A model generated the notes under the pieces. The model was not told where the DNA came from. It did no database searches and saw only the letters and a list, made by a program, of their open reading frames with translations. Shown in pieces: positions 15,451 to 27,560 of a stretch of DNA of 64,000 nt. Each line of letters opens with the position of its first letter. The stretch's first letter is position 1. This stretch comes from Eriocheir sinensis (taxonomy: Eukaryota; Arthropoda; Malacostraca; Decapoda; Varunidae), in the NCBI RefSeq assembly GCF_024679095.1, contig NC_066520.1, forward strand, positions 14,534,709-14,598,708, written 5' to 3'. The position numbers and the translations under genes are program-made.

Positions 15451-15980
15451 CTTCTTCGTTCTGATCTTCGTCGTTGTCATCTCCACTTTACCTTAATAAT
15501 CCGTTTTTGGCCCAGGTTTTTAATTTTTTTTCTCTATGGCTTTACGTATTCTCCCTCTTTGGTCCGTCTGCTACTTCACCTTCTTCTTCTCTTCCTCTTC
15601 GTTCTTCTCTTCGTCGTTGTCATCTCCTCTTTACCCTTTCGCTTTCTCTCTGACGTGTTCTCATTAAGTCCTCTTCCTCTTTCGTGTCCTTCTTCCTCCT
15701 CTTCCTCTCCTATTCTTCGTCGTTGTCATCTCCATACCCTTAATATTCTATCTTTAGCTCAACTTCTTCCTTTCCCTTTCTCTCTGACGTGTTCTTCCCT
15801 TTTAGTCCTCTTCCTCTTTCTCCTTCTCCCTTCCTCTTCCTCTCCTCTTCCTCTTCTTCGTCGTTGTCATCTCCATAAACTCTATCTTTAGCTCAACTTC
15901 TTCCTTTCCCTTTCTCTCTGACGTGTTCTCCCCTTTTCGTCCTCTTCATCCTTCTCCTTCTCCCTTCCTCCTCCTCCTCC
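15450..15980. repeat. Pyrimidine-rich tandem repeat, about 105-145 bp period
   Basis: The phrase CGTCGTTGTCATCTCC recurs near 15469, 15612, 15718 and 15858. CTTTCTCTCTGACGTGTTCT recurs in the last three units, and ATCTTTAGCTCAACTTCTTC in the last two. The copies are diverged and of unequal length. Frames across it are Leu/Ser-rich and are not genes. Confidence 0.85.
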
Positions 15981-15984
15981 TAAC

Positions 15985-16500
15985 GCCTCCCCTGGGACAC
16001 CGTGTTTACAAAAGCAACAGCCGCCGAACACACGCCCCGCGAGCTGGAGATTCCGCGCCACTTAAATTGAAACCTGTTGACGAGCTAATGGTAAGTACGG
16101 CGGACAGACGGACGGACGGGCGGGGCAGGGACGGACACGTGGGGACTGGCTGCAGTAGGAGGAGGAGGAGGAGGAGGAGGAGAAAAAGAGAAAGAAGGGG
16201 AGTAAAAGACTTGAGAGATGTTAACGGAAGAGGAAGAGGGTTAAGGAGGTATAGGAAGAGGAGGAGAAGGAAGAGGAGGAGGAGAAAAGCATGGAAAACA
16301 TGGAAAACATTGACTAGCAGGCAGCAGAAAGACTGTTGGCTCATTACTAGGCTGCCTGCGTTCAGTGATTTAATCAATTCGTTTGGGAGGAGGAGGAGGA
16401 GGAGGAGGAGGAGGAGGAGGAGGAGGAAGAGGAAGAGGGTTAAGGAGGTATAGGAAGAGGAGGAGGAGGAAGAGGAGGAGGAGGAGGAGGAGTTGGCATG
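15985..16500. repeat. Unique GC patch followed by duplicated (GGA)n block
   Basis: About 16000-16150 is a non-repetitive, GC-moderate island. After it, a (GGA)n-containing block is duplicated: AGAGGAAGAGGGTTAAGGAG plus downstream GTATAGGAAGAGGAGG occurs at about 16228 and about 16428. Arg/Glu/Gly-rich frames here come from the repeat. Confidence 0.8.
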
Positions 16501-16689
16501 TTTCCACTTCCAACCGAAATCTCATCACAACAAAGCAAAAAATTTCAAAGTTGCTATTCTTATTATGCATTATTATAATTCTTCGTATTACACTATAATT
16601 TTTTTCCTTTCATTGTGTGTTGCTTTATTGGATGTGTTTTTGTTTTGTTGTCTTGTTGTTATCTTCGAGTTCGTTAAAGCATATGTTCG

Positions 16690-17030
16690 GTCTTAGGAGT
16701 GAGGAGTTACGGCCGTTCTCTCTGTCCGTAAGTTCGTCAATGCTTTCCGTTCATCTTTCCGTCCATTCCCTCCGTCCTTTCCTTCCCGTCTGTTCATCCA
16801 TTACCTCTGTCCTTTCCTCTCCTCCCGTTCGTTCATTTCCTCCGACCTTTTCTTTTAATACGTTCGTCAATCTCTTCTGTTCTCTCCTTCTTGTCCGTTT
16901 CTCTATTCCTTCTGTCCTTTCCTTCCCTTCCGCTCGTTCATTTCGTCCGCCCTTTTCTTTTAATACGTTCGTCAATCTCTTCCGTCCTTTTCTTCTTGTC
17001 CGTTCCGTGCGTTCCTTCGGTCACGGTGGG
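16690..17030. repeat. Tandem pyrimidine repeat with about 120 bp period
   Basis: CTTTTCTTTTAATACGTTCG and TCAATCTCTTCYGT recur at about 16848 and 16952, with related CCGTCCTTTCCTTCC units upstream. The repeat is followed by G-rich sequence (GGGGGT runs) at about 17025-17075. Confidence 0.8.
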
Positions 17031-17075
17031 GGGGTGGGGGGTGTAAGGGGGTCATGAGGGGGGGTAGGGGGGGTA

Positions 17076-18480
17076 GGTCACGGTACGTTTCATCTGGGCA
17101 TCGTTTTCGTTACGGCTCCTTCGATTTCACGCGCCTCGTTCCCTCTCAGCGCGGACCTTGGAACGTCTCAATTACGAGCGAGGAGGCGGCGGTGTTATGA
17201 ATCCTCTTGGCACACATTCTTCCTTTCTCTTTCCCTCACTGTCGTTTTGTAGGTGTGGTTTTTCGCCGTCTCTAATCTCGTGAGTTTGTTTTCGTTTTTT
17301 TTTTCTCGTTTTAAATCAGCAGCTTACTCCTTTTATATCGTGGCTTTGATTTTCTTTTTCTTTATTTTTTTAATTTCTATTGTTGATGTGATTTATTTAG
17401 TGTTATTCCCTTCGTTTAAAATTGTACTTCTCTTGTTTTTTTTCCCCTTCTTATAAATCAGTGTTCCTATTGATTTTTTTTTTCCTTCTTTAATGTCACG
17501 GTAGTTTTTTTCGTTTTTTTAGTATCCTCGTTTTATTTTTCATTCCTTCTTTTATGTCGTCGTATTCTTTTTTAATGTCACGAGTTTAGTTCCGCATTTT
17601 TCCTCCTCTCCAATCAGTGTTTTTTTCATCGTGTTTTTATGCTTCTTTAATATCGTCTTCCCTTTCTTCGCTTTTTTTCTTTTTTTTTTTTTTTTGGTAT
17701 TTCCGTTGTTTTTCTTTTCTTTTTTCTATCGCCGTATTTCTTGTTTTATTTTCTTCCTTTATGTCTTGGTTGGTTTCTTCAGTGTTTCTTGTTCTCTTGG
17801 GTTTTCGAGTTTTGTTTGCCAGTCTTACAAGCTTGTTTTATTTCCTTATCTCTTGTTTTCTTTGTGTGTTTATTTGTGTATTCGTTAGTTCATTTATTTG
17901 CTTCTTTGTTTTTCATTCTGTATATGTCTTTTTATACCAATCTCTAAATTTTCTATCTTCTTTCATTTTCCTTTCTTATTTTTTTCTTTTTCCTATTTTC
18001 TTTCCTGCCTTATGTCTTGCTTTCTTCCCCTCTTCCTTTTTCTTTCTTTCCCTCTTTCTATCTTCTTTCCTCTCTTTCATTCTTTCTTGCTTGCCTGATT
18101 GCCTCTTACCTGTTTGAGTTTCTTATCATAATTTCTGACCACAATCCGGAATATGTGCTCCATTGTACTCGATAATGCATAGAACACGTTGTAAACAAAA
18201 ATGGATTACTGATACTCATATACGTCCACTCCCACTCCACTCGTTTCTTATTTACAAACGTACAAATAACTAGTTTCTCCTTTGTTTTCCATTCCCTCGC
18301 AGTCTACCCTCTAATTTATTGCATGCGTTTCTCCCTCTGTCTGTCTGGTTCGTCTTTTGTTTCTCTGTCTCATCCTTGTCTCCAGTTACAGGAATAAATG
18401 CGAATCGAAGTATTTTTGCATCTTCTCTCAATGTCTCAAAATAATATACTGTCCTTTGTTTTGGTTTATTCCTCCACTCC
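17076..18480. other. T-rich unique and low-complexity stretch
   Basis: A GC-moderate patch at 17076-17200 is followed by more than 1 kb of T-rich sequence with many T4-T16 runs. Phe/Leu/Ser-rich open frames up to 166 codons come from this composition, and none shows a domain. 18120-18480 is unique AT-rich DNA with no gene seen. Confidence 0.5.
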
Positions 18481-18495
18481 AATCAATCATCTTTC

Positions 18496-18876
<381 letters not shown>

Positions 18877-18939
18877 GTCCCTTGTAGGAGTTTGAGGTAA
18901 ATCTTTCTAAAATGACAAACTCGTGAGAATCATTTGTCG

Positions 18940-19500
18940 GTAAAAGTCAAATGTGGTTACTCCTCCCTCTTTCCTCTCTTAACCCTCCTCTTCCTCCTCC
19001 TCTTCTTCCTCCTCCTCTTCTTCCACCTCTACCTTCACTTTTCTTTCCCTTATCCCTACTCAGGTCTCTCTACCTCTCTCCTCTTTGCACCCTTTTCCTC
19101 CTCTTTTTTTCTTTAATTTCACTCTGTTTTGCTTTTTCTCTTCCTTCTCTCTCTTTCTGTTCCTCTGTCCTTCTTTCCTTTCTTACTCTCCCATTCCTCC
19201 ATCCCTCTTTTCTCCTTTTAGTTTTCGTTTTCCTCCTTTTCCTCCTTTAAATAATATCTCCATCACCTTCTGTTTCCCTATTATCTTCCCCCTTGTCTTT
19301 CACACTCCTATTCTTTTTCCTTCATCTTTCATCACCTCTGCCCTTCTCATCACCCCCCCCCCCCACAAACACTTTCTCCTCCTTCCCTTTTTTTCTCTTC
19401 CTATCCTTCTTAATATTTTTCATTCATTTTCCTACTTCACCCAGTATGCAAATTTTCCCTTCGACCGCTGCTTCGCTTCTTTCTTAACCTTTTACTTCTT
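18940..19500. other. Pyrimidine-rich low-complexity stretch
   Basis: The + strand is C/T-rich throughout, with CCTCCTC and TTCC phrases and a C10-type homopolymer at about 19351-19364. Phe/Leu/Pro/Ser-rich frames are compositional. No gene is supported. Confidence 0.55.
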
Positions 19501-19545
19501 TTAAATCTGTGTCAAATATCCTGTTTTATATATTATACTTTCAAC

Positions 19546-19945
<400 letters not shown>

Positions 19946-20740
19946 CCGCCGCCACTGTACTGTCTGTTTTCATGGTCTTGTAACTAAACCTTTTCTTTTT
20001 TTAGCGTTTCTGTTTGTTATTTCGTTATGTTTATGTATGTGTCTATGATTTTGTTGTCTGTTGACTGCTCACTGGTTATTTTTTTGTTTTCTCTTCTCTT
20101 CCTTTACATTCCTCTATACATCTTCCTACCTGTCTATCCATTTATCTAATTATCTATCGGACATTTCATCTGCCTCTATTTATCTACGCAAATCTAAATT
20201 AAAGTAGCTATGTATGCACGTAAGTTTGTATTAGTCTAAAAAAGCAAATAAAAATGCATGCGAATATAGATACATACATTCATACATACACTCTTTCTCC
20301 TCCTCCTCCTTCTCCTTGTGACCTGAACAGCGACCCCGTGGCTCCGTTTCCTCCCCCGGGGTCACTACGCCCAGCCGAAGAGCAGTCGCTGGTGTTCACG
20401 AGGGTGGAGGAGGATGTCGAGGAGGAGATGGGGAGGAAAAGAGAGAGGCAGTGATGGTGGGAAAGATGAAGCGGTGTCAAGGAAAAATAGAAAAAAAGGT
20501 AATATAAGAGAAAAAGAACCAAAAGGACGACTACAACAGCAACAAAACAACAGAAACAACAACAGCAACAGTACTACAAGAAGACACCAACGACAACAAA
20601 AAAATAACAAAAATAAACTAAGACAAATAAAAAAATGATACAATAAATAATCCTAAATACATGATGCTGGTAATGATGATGACGATGATGATTAAGATAA
20701 AACGAAAAAACAATGCTAAAAACAATACTAGTCAAAAAGA
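19946..20740. other. Unique stretch with A-rich triplet patches
   Basis: The segment contains TCTATC-type sequence (20100-20180), a GC-richer patch around 20320-20400, and CAA/AAC-rich sequence at about 20530-20630. No gene is recognised on either strand. Confidence 0.45.
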
Positions 20741-20749
20741 AAAAAAAAA

Positions 20750-20868
20750 CAGTAAGAAGCATGACAAAGAAAAAACAAGAAGAGCAATACAACAAAGAAA
20801 ACAAAAAAAAAGGAAGAAGCATGACAAAGGAAAAACAAGAAGGGCAATACAACAAAGAAAACAACAAC
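20750..20868. repeat. Tandem duplication of about 62 bp
   Basis: The phrase AAGAAGCATGACAAAGRAAA with downstream GCAATACAACAAAGAAAACA occurs twice, starting at about 20754 and 20815. The copies differ at only a few positions. No gene is present. Confidence 0.85.
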
Positions 20869-20977
20869 TGAACACGCCGCCAATGGAACGATAAGGCAAT
20901 TAATAGAAAGTGAATAAAAACAACATGACGGTGAACCGGAAAATTAATATAAGCACTTAAAAATAACCAGTAAATTA

Positions 20978-21070
20978 GGAGCAGTAAGTAGCGGGCTTTT
21001 TTTTTTTTTTTTTTTTTTGCTTTATTGTTTTCTTTTTTTTACGCCCTTGCACTGTCTCCTCTGCTGTAAA
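20978..21070 (-). mobile_element. Short A-rich dispersed element (GCCCGCTACT family), copy 1
   Basis: Read on the minus strand it starts TTTACAGCAGAGGAGACAG, passes through CAAGGGCGTAAAA and an A-rich core, and ends AAAGCCCGCTACTTACTGCT. The same layout recurs at about 25984-26068 and 60297-60404. The element is about 90 bp, has no coding capacity and no obvious terminal inverted repeat. An ATTTAC hexamer lies at both edges and may be a target duplication. I do not know a published name for it. Confidence 0.7.
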
Positions 21071-21479
21071 TAATGAATAAATGAATAAGTAAATGAACAA
21101 GCAAATTCTTATGTAAATGAATACTAATAAAAAACATGTTATTTACCCGCACGTGTAAAGTAACATAACAAAAATATCGATGACACTTCAAATTCATCTA
21201 AAAATCATTCTCTTATTTTTTTCCTTTTCCTTCTCCTTTTACGTATTCCTCTCTTCCACTTCCTTTTCCTCCTTCACGTTCATTACTTTTGGCGTCACTT
21301 ATTTTATTCACCTCACGTTCCATATTGGCGTTCGCTGTCTTTATCTTCGACACGACAGTTATTTTCGTCATCCACTTTGTCTTTGCGGTGGAGTATTAGT
21401 GTAAAAGTATAATCACGAATCTTTTTATTTTCTCTTTTTACTTCATTATTATAGTCATTTGTGTCTTTGATTTGTTCTT

Positions 21480-21950
21480 TTTTAAGGGGGTTACTTCTAC
21501 TTCTTAACCTTTTTGCCTTTTCCTAGTTTAATTTCCTCTTTTTCCAATTCATTTCCCATTTGTGTCTGATTTTTGGGGAGTTACTTTTACTTCTTAGCGT
21601 TTTTTCCTTTTCCTAGTTTAGTTTCCTCTTCTTTCAATTCATTTCCCATTTGTGTCTGATTTTTGGGGGTTACTTCTACTACTTAGCGTTTTTTCCTTTT
21701 CCTATTTTAATTTCCTCTTCTTTCAATTCATTTCCCATTTGTGTCTTTGATTTGCTTCTGTTCTTTTTCTTTTCGCTTTTTTCTCCTTCTTAGCATTTTT
21801 GGTCTGTTAGAAAACTTTAACCACCTTTTTTTCTAATTCATTCCCCATTTGAGTTTTTTTTTTATTTCCTTTCATTGTTATTGCTTTCTTCTCCTTCTTA
21901 GTATTCAGAATTTTCAAATCTTTAATCTTCTCTCTTTTTCTACTTTATTC
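21480..21950. repeat. Tandem repeat of about 90 bp, T-rich
   Basis: Units contain GGGGTTACTTYTACTTCTTA, then TTTTTCCTTTTCCTA, then TTCAATTCATTTCCCATTTG. Three good copies lie at about 21486-21570, 21571-21660 and 21661-21750, and more diverged units continue to about 21950 and perhaps 22130. No coding signal is seen. Confidence 0.85.
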
Positions 21951-22194
21951 CTCATTTGTGTTTGTTTGGTTTCCTCTTCATTCCTTCTTTCTTCTCTTTC
22001 TCACCCTTTATAACATTTCGAACAATCTATAATCTCTCTTTTTCTATTTCTTTAACTATTTGTGTTTTGTGTTTCATTCGCTGTTCTTATCTCTTTTTAC
22101 TTCATAATTCATTTGCGTCTTTGGTTTCCTTTCGATATTTTTGCTATCTTTTCTTTATCATTCATTTAGCCACTCTCCACTTTCCGTGACGCCC

Positions 22195-22860
22195 ACTTAT
22201 TAATGCCCATATTTTTCTTGTCTCCTTTCTGTCCTGTCTCCCTCCGGCCGTCGCTCCTTCCTGTGCTGTCTGCCTGGCCGCCCCTGACTCCCGGCACCTC
22301 CCGCCACCCACTTCCCTCGCTATTCAATATTTCAACGCAGAGCTATTTATCTTCGCTCCTCCTCCACCACCACCACCACCACCACGACGACCTTCCCACT
22401 TTTTAGCCTCTCTCCTCCTCCTCTTCCTCCTCCTTCGCTTCTAATCATCCTCTTCATTCTACTTTTTACATTTTACATTTTTCTCCTCTTCTTCCTACTC
22501 TTCCTTGTCCCTTTCTTCTTTCTCCTTCTCCTTTTTTCCTCTCTAAATACCCCTCTTTCTCCTCCTCCTTCTCCTCCTCCTCCTCCACTTTAAATTCATC
22601 TAAAAAATATTCTCTTATTTTTTTTTCCTTTTCCTTCTCCTTTTACATATTCCTCTCCTCCACTTCCTTCTCCTTCTTCATCTCCATTTCTTCTTTCTAC
22701 TTCTTCTAAATATCCCTCTCTTTTACATCCTTCTTCTCTTCCTTCTCCTCCTTCTCCTTCCCCCTTTCTAAATATCCTTCTCTCCTACCTCCTACCTTTC
22801 TCCCTCTCCCTCCTCCTCCTCCTCCTCCTCTAAATATCCTTCTCCCCTGCTTAAGTGTCC
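22195..22860. repeat. Pyrimidine-rich stretch with CAC and CTC repeats
   Basis: A short (CAC)n lies at about 22365-22383. Between 22400 and 22830 CTCCTC/TTCTCC phrases recur, including TCTAAATATCCYTCTCYYCT repeated several times (about 22540, 22705, 22775, 22830). 21070-21480 upstream is unique AT-rich DNA without a gene. Confidence 0.75.
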
Positions 22861-23079
22861 CTTTGTTAGCCTGAAGGTCCCTCGCCACTCCTCACGCCCC
22901 TCGAGATGTGGCTCCCAAGACGCCCACACCAGTTGTCTACCCGGCAGCTGCGTCACCTCCGGGCTACTCTCAGGAGGCGTCCTGTCCACGCGTTGTGCCT
23001 CGTAAACACGCGAGCACCACAACACACACAGCACACACACACCTCTCTCGGCCGCAGGAGTGACGAAACGGAAAGGGAG

Positions 23080-23600
23080 GGAGGAATTGTAGGAGTGGAA
23101 GGATATGGGAAAGGGAAGAAAGGGCGAACGGAGGCAAAAATAACATATAGGAGTGAAAGGATATGAGAGAGAGAAAGGAAAGACGGAGGAAAAAAAAACA
23201 TGACAGGGAAAGGATATGAGAAATGGAAGGGAGGGTGAACGTAGGCAAAAAGAATACAGCACAATTTACATATAGACGGAGATGGAAAGAGAAGAAGTGA
23301 AAGGTTAAAATGGAATGAAAAATTTGATAAAGGAAAGAAAAGAGGCATACAGTAATGGAAATAAAGGCTATACGAGAAACATGGATGAGGAAGGAGGAGA
23401 ACTGAGACTGAGAGGTAAAGAAAGGGATGAAAATATATATTAAACGAGAAATAGGAAAAAGAGACGAAAGAAAGTACAACAGCAAGGGTATACGGGAAAC
23501 AAGGATGAGGAAGGAGGAAAACTGAGAGGTAAAGAAAGGGATGAAAATATATATTAAACGAGAAATAGGAAAAAGGGACGAAAAAAGTACAATAGCGGAG
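23080..23600. repeat. Purine-rich tandem duplications
   Basis: Units of about 60-80 bp with GGATATGRGAAA and CGAACGGAGGCAAAAA recur from 23090 to 23255. A longer unit of about 115 bp then occurs at about 23366-23481 and 23485-23595, sharing TGGATGAGGAAGGAGG or a close variant and AAAATATATATTAAACGAGA. The minus-strand Phe/Ser-rich frames (171, 252 codons) are translations of this block. Confidence 0.85.
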
Positions 23601-23655
23601 ATAAAATATACAGAAAGCAGGAACGTGGAAAAAGGAAACTGAGAAAGAGGAATAA

Positions 23656-24120
23656 GTGTGTGTGTGTATGTGTGTGTGTGCGTGTGTGTGTGTGTGTGTG
23701 TATAATAACAAATTTCTTCTGGATGATTTGCTTTGTGAATAGTTGCTTAATCCAATATGTATCTGGCTGAATGCGGTTAATCAGGCCAATCACCCGCTTT
23801 TGACGATTGAGATAAACTGAGGAGGTGGGAAAGTCGGCAGCAGTAGGAGGATTTAGTAGAGTCAACCATAAAAACTATCCGAACTCAGGAACGTTACTTT
23901 AACCACTCTATTTTTTTCTCCCATTTTCTTCGTTCTGTCGCTCTCTATTCTGTCGTTCCTTGTTTCTTCGTTATTTATTTGTTCTTTCTCTATTTACTCT
24001 GTTCTCTATTCTGCCCTTTATTTGCCGTTCTTAATTTTTTTACGGGAGCAATTTTCTCTTTCTCAATTTCATCGTTATCTATTCTGTCGTTCTTTATTCT
24101 CCTTCTCTGTCCAGTCGTTC
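23656..24120. repeat. (GT)n and TCTATTCTGTCGTTC-type sequence
   Basis: Interrupted (GT)n lies at about 23656-23702. The 23900-24120 interval is T-rich with repeated CTATTCTGTCGTTC phrases. The unique sequence between them shows no gene. Confidence 0.7.
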
Positions 24121-24390
24121 ATGAGGCTGCCAATAATTCCGGGGGACATATTTAACGACAAAGCAGACAGACACATATCGGCCGCCGGTAAGTGATTTAT
24201 GTCGTCTCAGTATGAACGTATAGGAAGCGGATCATTATATATAATTATCCAAACCAGTTACGCGCCTGTCCAGTAAGCGGCGCCGGCATTTGTTTTTATC
24301 GCACGAGCCTCCGGACGGGCGCGGTAGGATGAGACAGCACAGATATATCGGCTGTTTATTGGTTCTCGTCACGCGATTCAAGACGTTGTA
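24120..24390. other. Unique GC-moderate island, candidate conserved non-coding DNA
   Basis: About 270 bases stand out from the low-complexity surroundings. They contain two ATATCGGC motifs (about 24175 and 24345) and CpG-rich phrases such as GGCGCCGGC. No open frame with a domain is present. The function is unknown and this call is inference from composition only. Confidence 0.25.
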
Positions 24391-24837
24391 AACATATCCG
24401 GAACACACACGCACTCACCCACCCACCCACCCACCTACTCGAACACACACACAGTAGAGCTCACCACACCCAAGTTTTTATTTCGATCTTGGGGCACGTC
24501 ACCAATTTACTAAAACAAGAAAAGGGAAAAAAACAGTGGTGGAGAGATTGCGTGCTGGTAACGGTATATGTGTGTGTGATCGCCTCTTTTTCGTCTACTT
24601 TCTCGTACTGTCACGTGTGTTTAGGTGAAACTTTTGCATGGTGGAGCGTACGTCTGATCATGCCAGTTTCCACACCTTCCTCCAGAAGCTTACTAAAAAT
24701 ACATGTAGAGAACGTGTCTTGCTTCTTTTTATTCCCTCTGTATCTATTATATTTATGTCGTCCCCACCTACCCCGCTTTTTGAACCTCCTACATCCATCC
24801 AGCTTTTATATGCGTCACTACTTTTCAGCATCCGATA

Positions 24838-25250
24838 TAACAACAACAACAACAACAACAACAATAATAACAATTTCTCCGATCTCTACTACCACCGTGA
24901 CGAAATAAACTAAAAACTACTACTACTACTACTATTACAATTACTACTACTACTACTACTACTACTGTTAAAAGAGAGCGTGGCACATTTACGGAAGTCG
25001 ATGGTTTGGTACGCGATCTTCAGAATGCAAAGGATGACAACAAGCCCTCCCTCTTTTCCTTCCTTCCCTTCCCTTTCCCTCCCGGCCCTTCAATCCTTTT
25101 CCTACCTCTGCTTCCTCTTTTGTCTCCCTTTTTCCTCCACCTCCTCCTCCTCCTCCTCCTCTCCACGCCACTTCCGACTCATCTTCTTCCTCTCACCTTC
25201 ACTTTCTCCTCCTCCTCTTCTTCTCCTCCCTGAAGAGTTAGGAGGTATCA
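24838..25250. repeat. (CAA)n, (CTA)n and (CTC)n tracts
   Basis: (CAA)n/(TAA) lies at about 24840-24872, (CTA)n at about 24915-24966, and CTCCTC pyrimidine sequence at about 25060-25230. Frames of 70-140 codons over these tracts are not genes. Confidence 0.88.
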
Positions 25251-25588
25251 CTTGTATTGCTCCTTTTTTTTTGAGGCCATGATGCTGCGTCAATAGATAA
25301 GTGGTTGGCAAATCGAGGCTAGTTTTTGCTTGATGCTTTTTCATGGTTTCTTTTTGACGTCTAACATTATCATTACCATCCTTATCGTTATTAGCACCAT
25401 TATTATTTCTCGTCCACTTCATTTCCTGCGTTAAATAAAATAAAATAAAAATCCCACACACAATCGACGGGAGGTAAAAATTTGAGAACAAGGGAAATAA
25501 TCAACCAGTACTATAAGGAGGAGAGGAAGCAGGAAAGATAAGAAGGAGCCCTGGTTTAACAAGCTACAAACGACTTACTCATGTACAT

Positions 25589-25589
<1 letters not shown>

Positions 25590-25631
<42 letters not shown>

Positions 25632-25710
25632 ACCAAGACAGGGGAATATAGATATGCCCCTCTTTACACACGCACATACATACATACACGCACACACGCA
25701 CACAAACTAT
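25590..25710. repeat. (CA)n tracts
   Basis: A (CA)n tract lies at about 25590-25630 and interrupted CACGCA/CATACA sequence at about 25665-25706. The unique flanks (25250-25590, 25710-25930) show no gene. Confidence 0.9.
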
Positions 25711-25934
25711 CACGTCACAACCTTTCTCTTCCTTCATTCACCCAAATTTATCTCCCTTCCTTACACCCGACAAACCCACGGAAGTCCCATAAAGCTTACA
25801 AAGACGATATCGGAACACAGCAGAAAACATGCATCTGGTCTTCTGCTGCAAGGGACGATAGTAATGAATGAAAACACGACCACAAGAAACCAGCGCGCCA
25901 TTCTTTGCCTCGAGAACCAAACAATGATTTTTTG

Positions 25935-26410
25935 TTTGTTTGTTTAGGCCTCAACAGGAAAAATAGAGAAATGAGTTGTTGTTTTTACAGCAGAGGAGAC
26001 AGTTCAAGGGCGTAAAAAAAAAAAAAAAACAATAATGAAAAAAAAAGGCCCGCTACTTACTGCTCCTGAATAGAGTAGAGTGGCGGGAAAGTTCGAAATT
26101 AAACAGAAGAATGAGTTAGAATATATATAAAGAAATACGTGTGTACCTTTTTACGTGGTGTATAGATAGAAAGGACATAGATAGATGAATGAATAAAGAT
26201 AGACAGATAGATAAAAAGATAGATAGTTTGTTTGGGCCTCAACGGGAAAAATAGCGAAATGAGTGGCAGGAAAGTTCGAAATTAAACAGAAAAATGAGTT
26301 AGAATATATATAAAGAAATACGTGTGTACCTTTTTACGTGGTATATAGATATATAGGACGTAGATAGTTGAACGAATAAAGATAAATAGATAGATAGATA
26401 GATAGATAGA
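25935..26410. repeat. Tandem duplication of about 180 bp, one copy carrying an insertion
   Basis: A block starting GTTTGTTTRGGCCTCAAC and passing through GGAAAGTTCGAAATTAAACA and ATACGTGTGTACCTTTTTAC to a GATAGATA tail occurs at about 25936-26220 and about 26226-26410. Outside the insert the copies are nearly identical. Copy 1 has about 105 extra bases after AATGAGT (25970-25976), while copy 2 reads straight through AATGAGTGGC. Confidence 0.88.
25977..26081 (+). mobile_element. Short A-rich dispersed element (GCCCGCTACT family), copy 2, with adjacent empty site
   Basis: The insert has TTTTTACAGCAGAGGAGACA, then GTTCAAGGGCGTAAAA, an A-rich core and GGCCCGCTACTTACTGCTCC. GAGT lies immediately 5' (25973-25976) and again at the 3' end (26078-26081). 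The neighbouring tandem copy of the locus at 26226 onward lacks the insert and has a single GAGT. This fits insertion with a 4-base duplication, although precise deletion from the second copy cannot be excluded. There is no coding capacity. Confidence 0.75.
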
Positions 26411-26592
26411 TAGAGATAAATAGGTGGTTTGATAGGGAGAGAGATATTGAACGTAATAATAATGATTAATATTTATCTTTTTTTATGAAGCGCTGCAGCA
26501 GGAAGCTTAAAATAGCCTGAGAGGACAAGTAAATGAGGAATAAAATCCGTAATTGGGGCTACTTTTCTATTTCCTTTCCTTTTTATTCTCTA

Positions 26593-26624
<32 letters not shown>

Positions 26625-27560
26625 ATGTGTTTCCGCCCGGCTGCTGTTCTTGTCCACTTCCGCGTTACATCAACTTCTTCGACAGGTGTAAGATATTCGC
26701 GTTCATTTTAATATTGAAAAAATCACAACTACACGACTCGCTGCTGACGTGGATATATTACTACAAACGAGCCCCAAAATTATAGTGTTTTTGATAATGG
26801 TATTAGTAATTGTAGTGTTTGTGTATTGTTATCCTCATTATTAGCGATAGCAGCAGCAGTAACAGTAGTGGAAGTAATAGTAGTAGTTAGTAGTAATAAT
26901 AGTACCGCCGAGGTAAATGAAAACAACAGAAATATAATAGCAAAAAGGAGAATAAATATGGAAAACAAAGGAAGGAAAATATATCTCATTCCACACACGA
27001 AGAGAAAAATGTACGACCGACTTAAAAAAGAGAGAGAGAAAAATGAGAAAACAAACAAACACATCCACAAACAAACAAAAAACGAATAAAAAGAAGAAAA
27101 GCAAGAGAAACAACAAAATAATAAGTAATGAAATAATATACCACTGACTAATCAAAATACAAAGAGAAAACGAGGAAAACACACACACACACAAAAAAAA
27201 CACAAACAAACAAATAAATAAACAACAATAGAAAACAACAACAAAAAAATTATAGGATGTCATGAAAAGTACCAGCGACTCCCAAAAAGGCAGAGAGAGA
27301 AAGAAAACGAGAATATAAGCACACAAACAAAAAATAAGAGACAACATAAGACAAACAGCGACAAAGAAAAGGCAAACAAGAGAGAGAGGAAAATAATAGT
27401 ACGTAATGTAATGGGAATGATGCCTCAGCGACTCACAGACAAAAAAAGAAAAAAAAAGAAAAATCGGGAAAAAACACAAACAAACAAATTTAAAAAGACC
27501 ACAAAATAGACAATACAAAATGAAAAACAGCAAAATAATAAGACTTTCCAACCCTAATAT
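26411..27560. other. A-rich stretch with a poly-T run and short triplet repeats
   Basis: A T32-type run lies at about 26588-26620, TAG/GTA triplets at about 26850-26905, and A-rich sequence at 26930-27540 with CAAACAAAC phrases. A minus-strand frame of 310 codons across 26841-27773 is Phe/Leu/Cys/Val-rich because of this composition. It has no recognisable domain and is not called. Confidence 0.5.
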
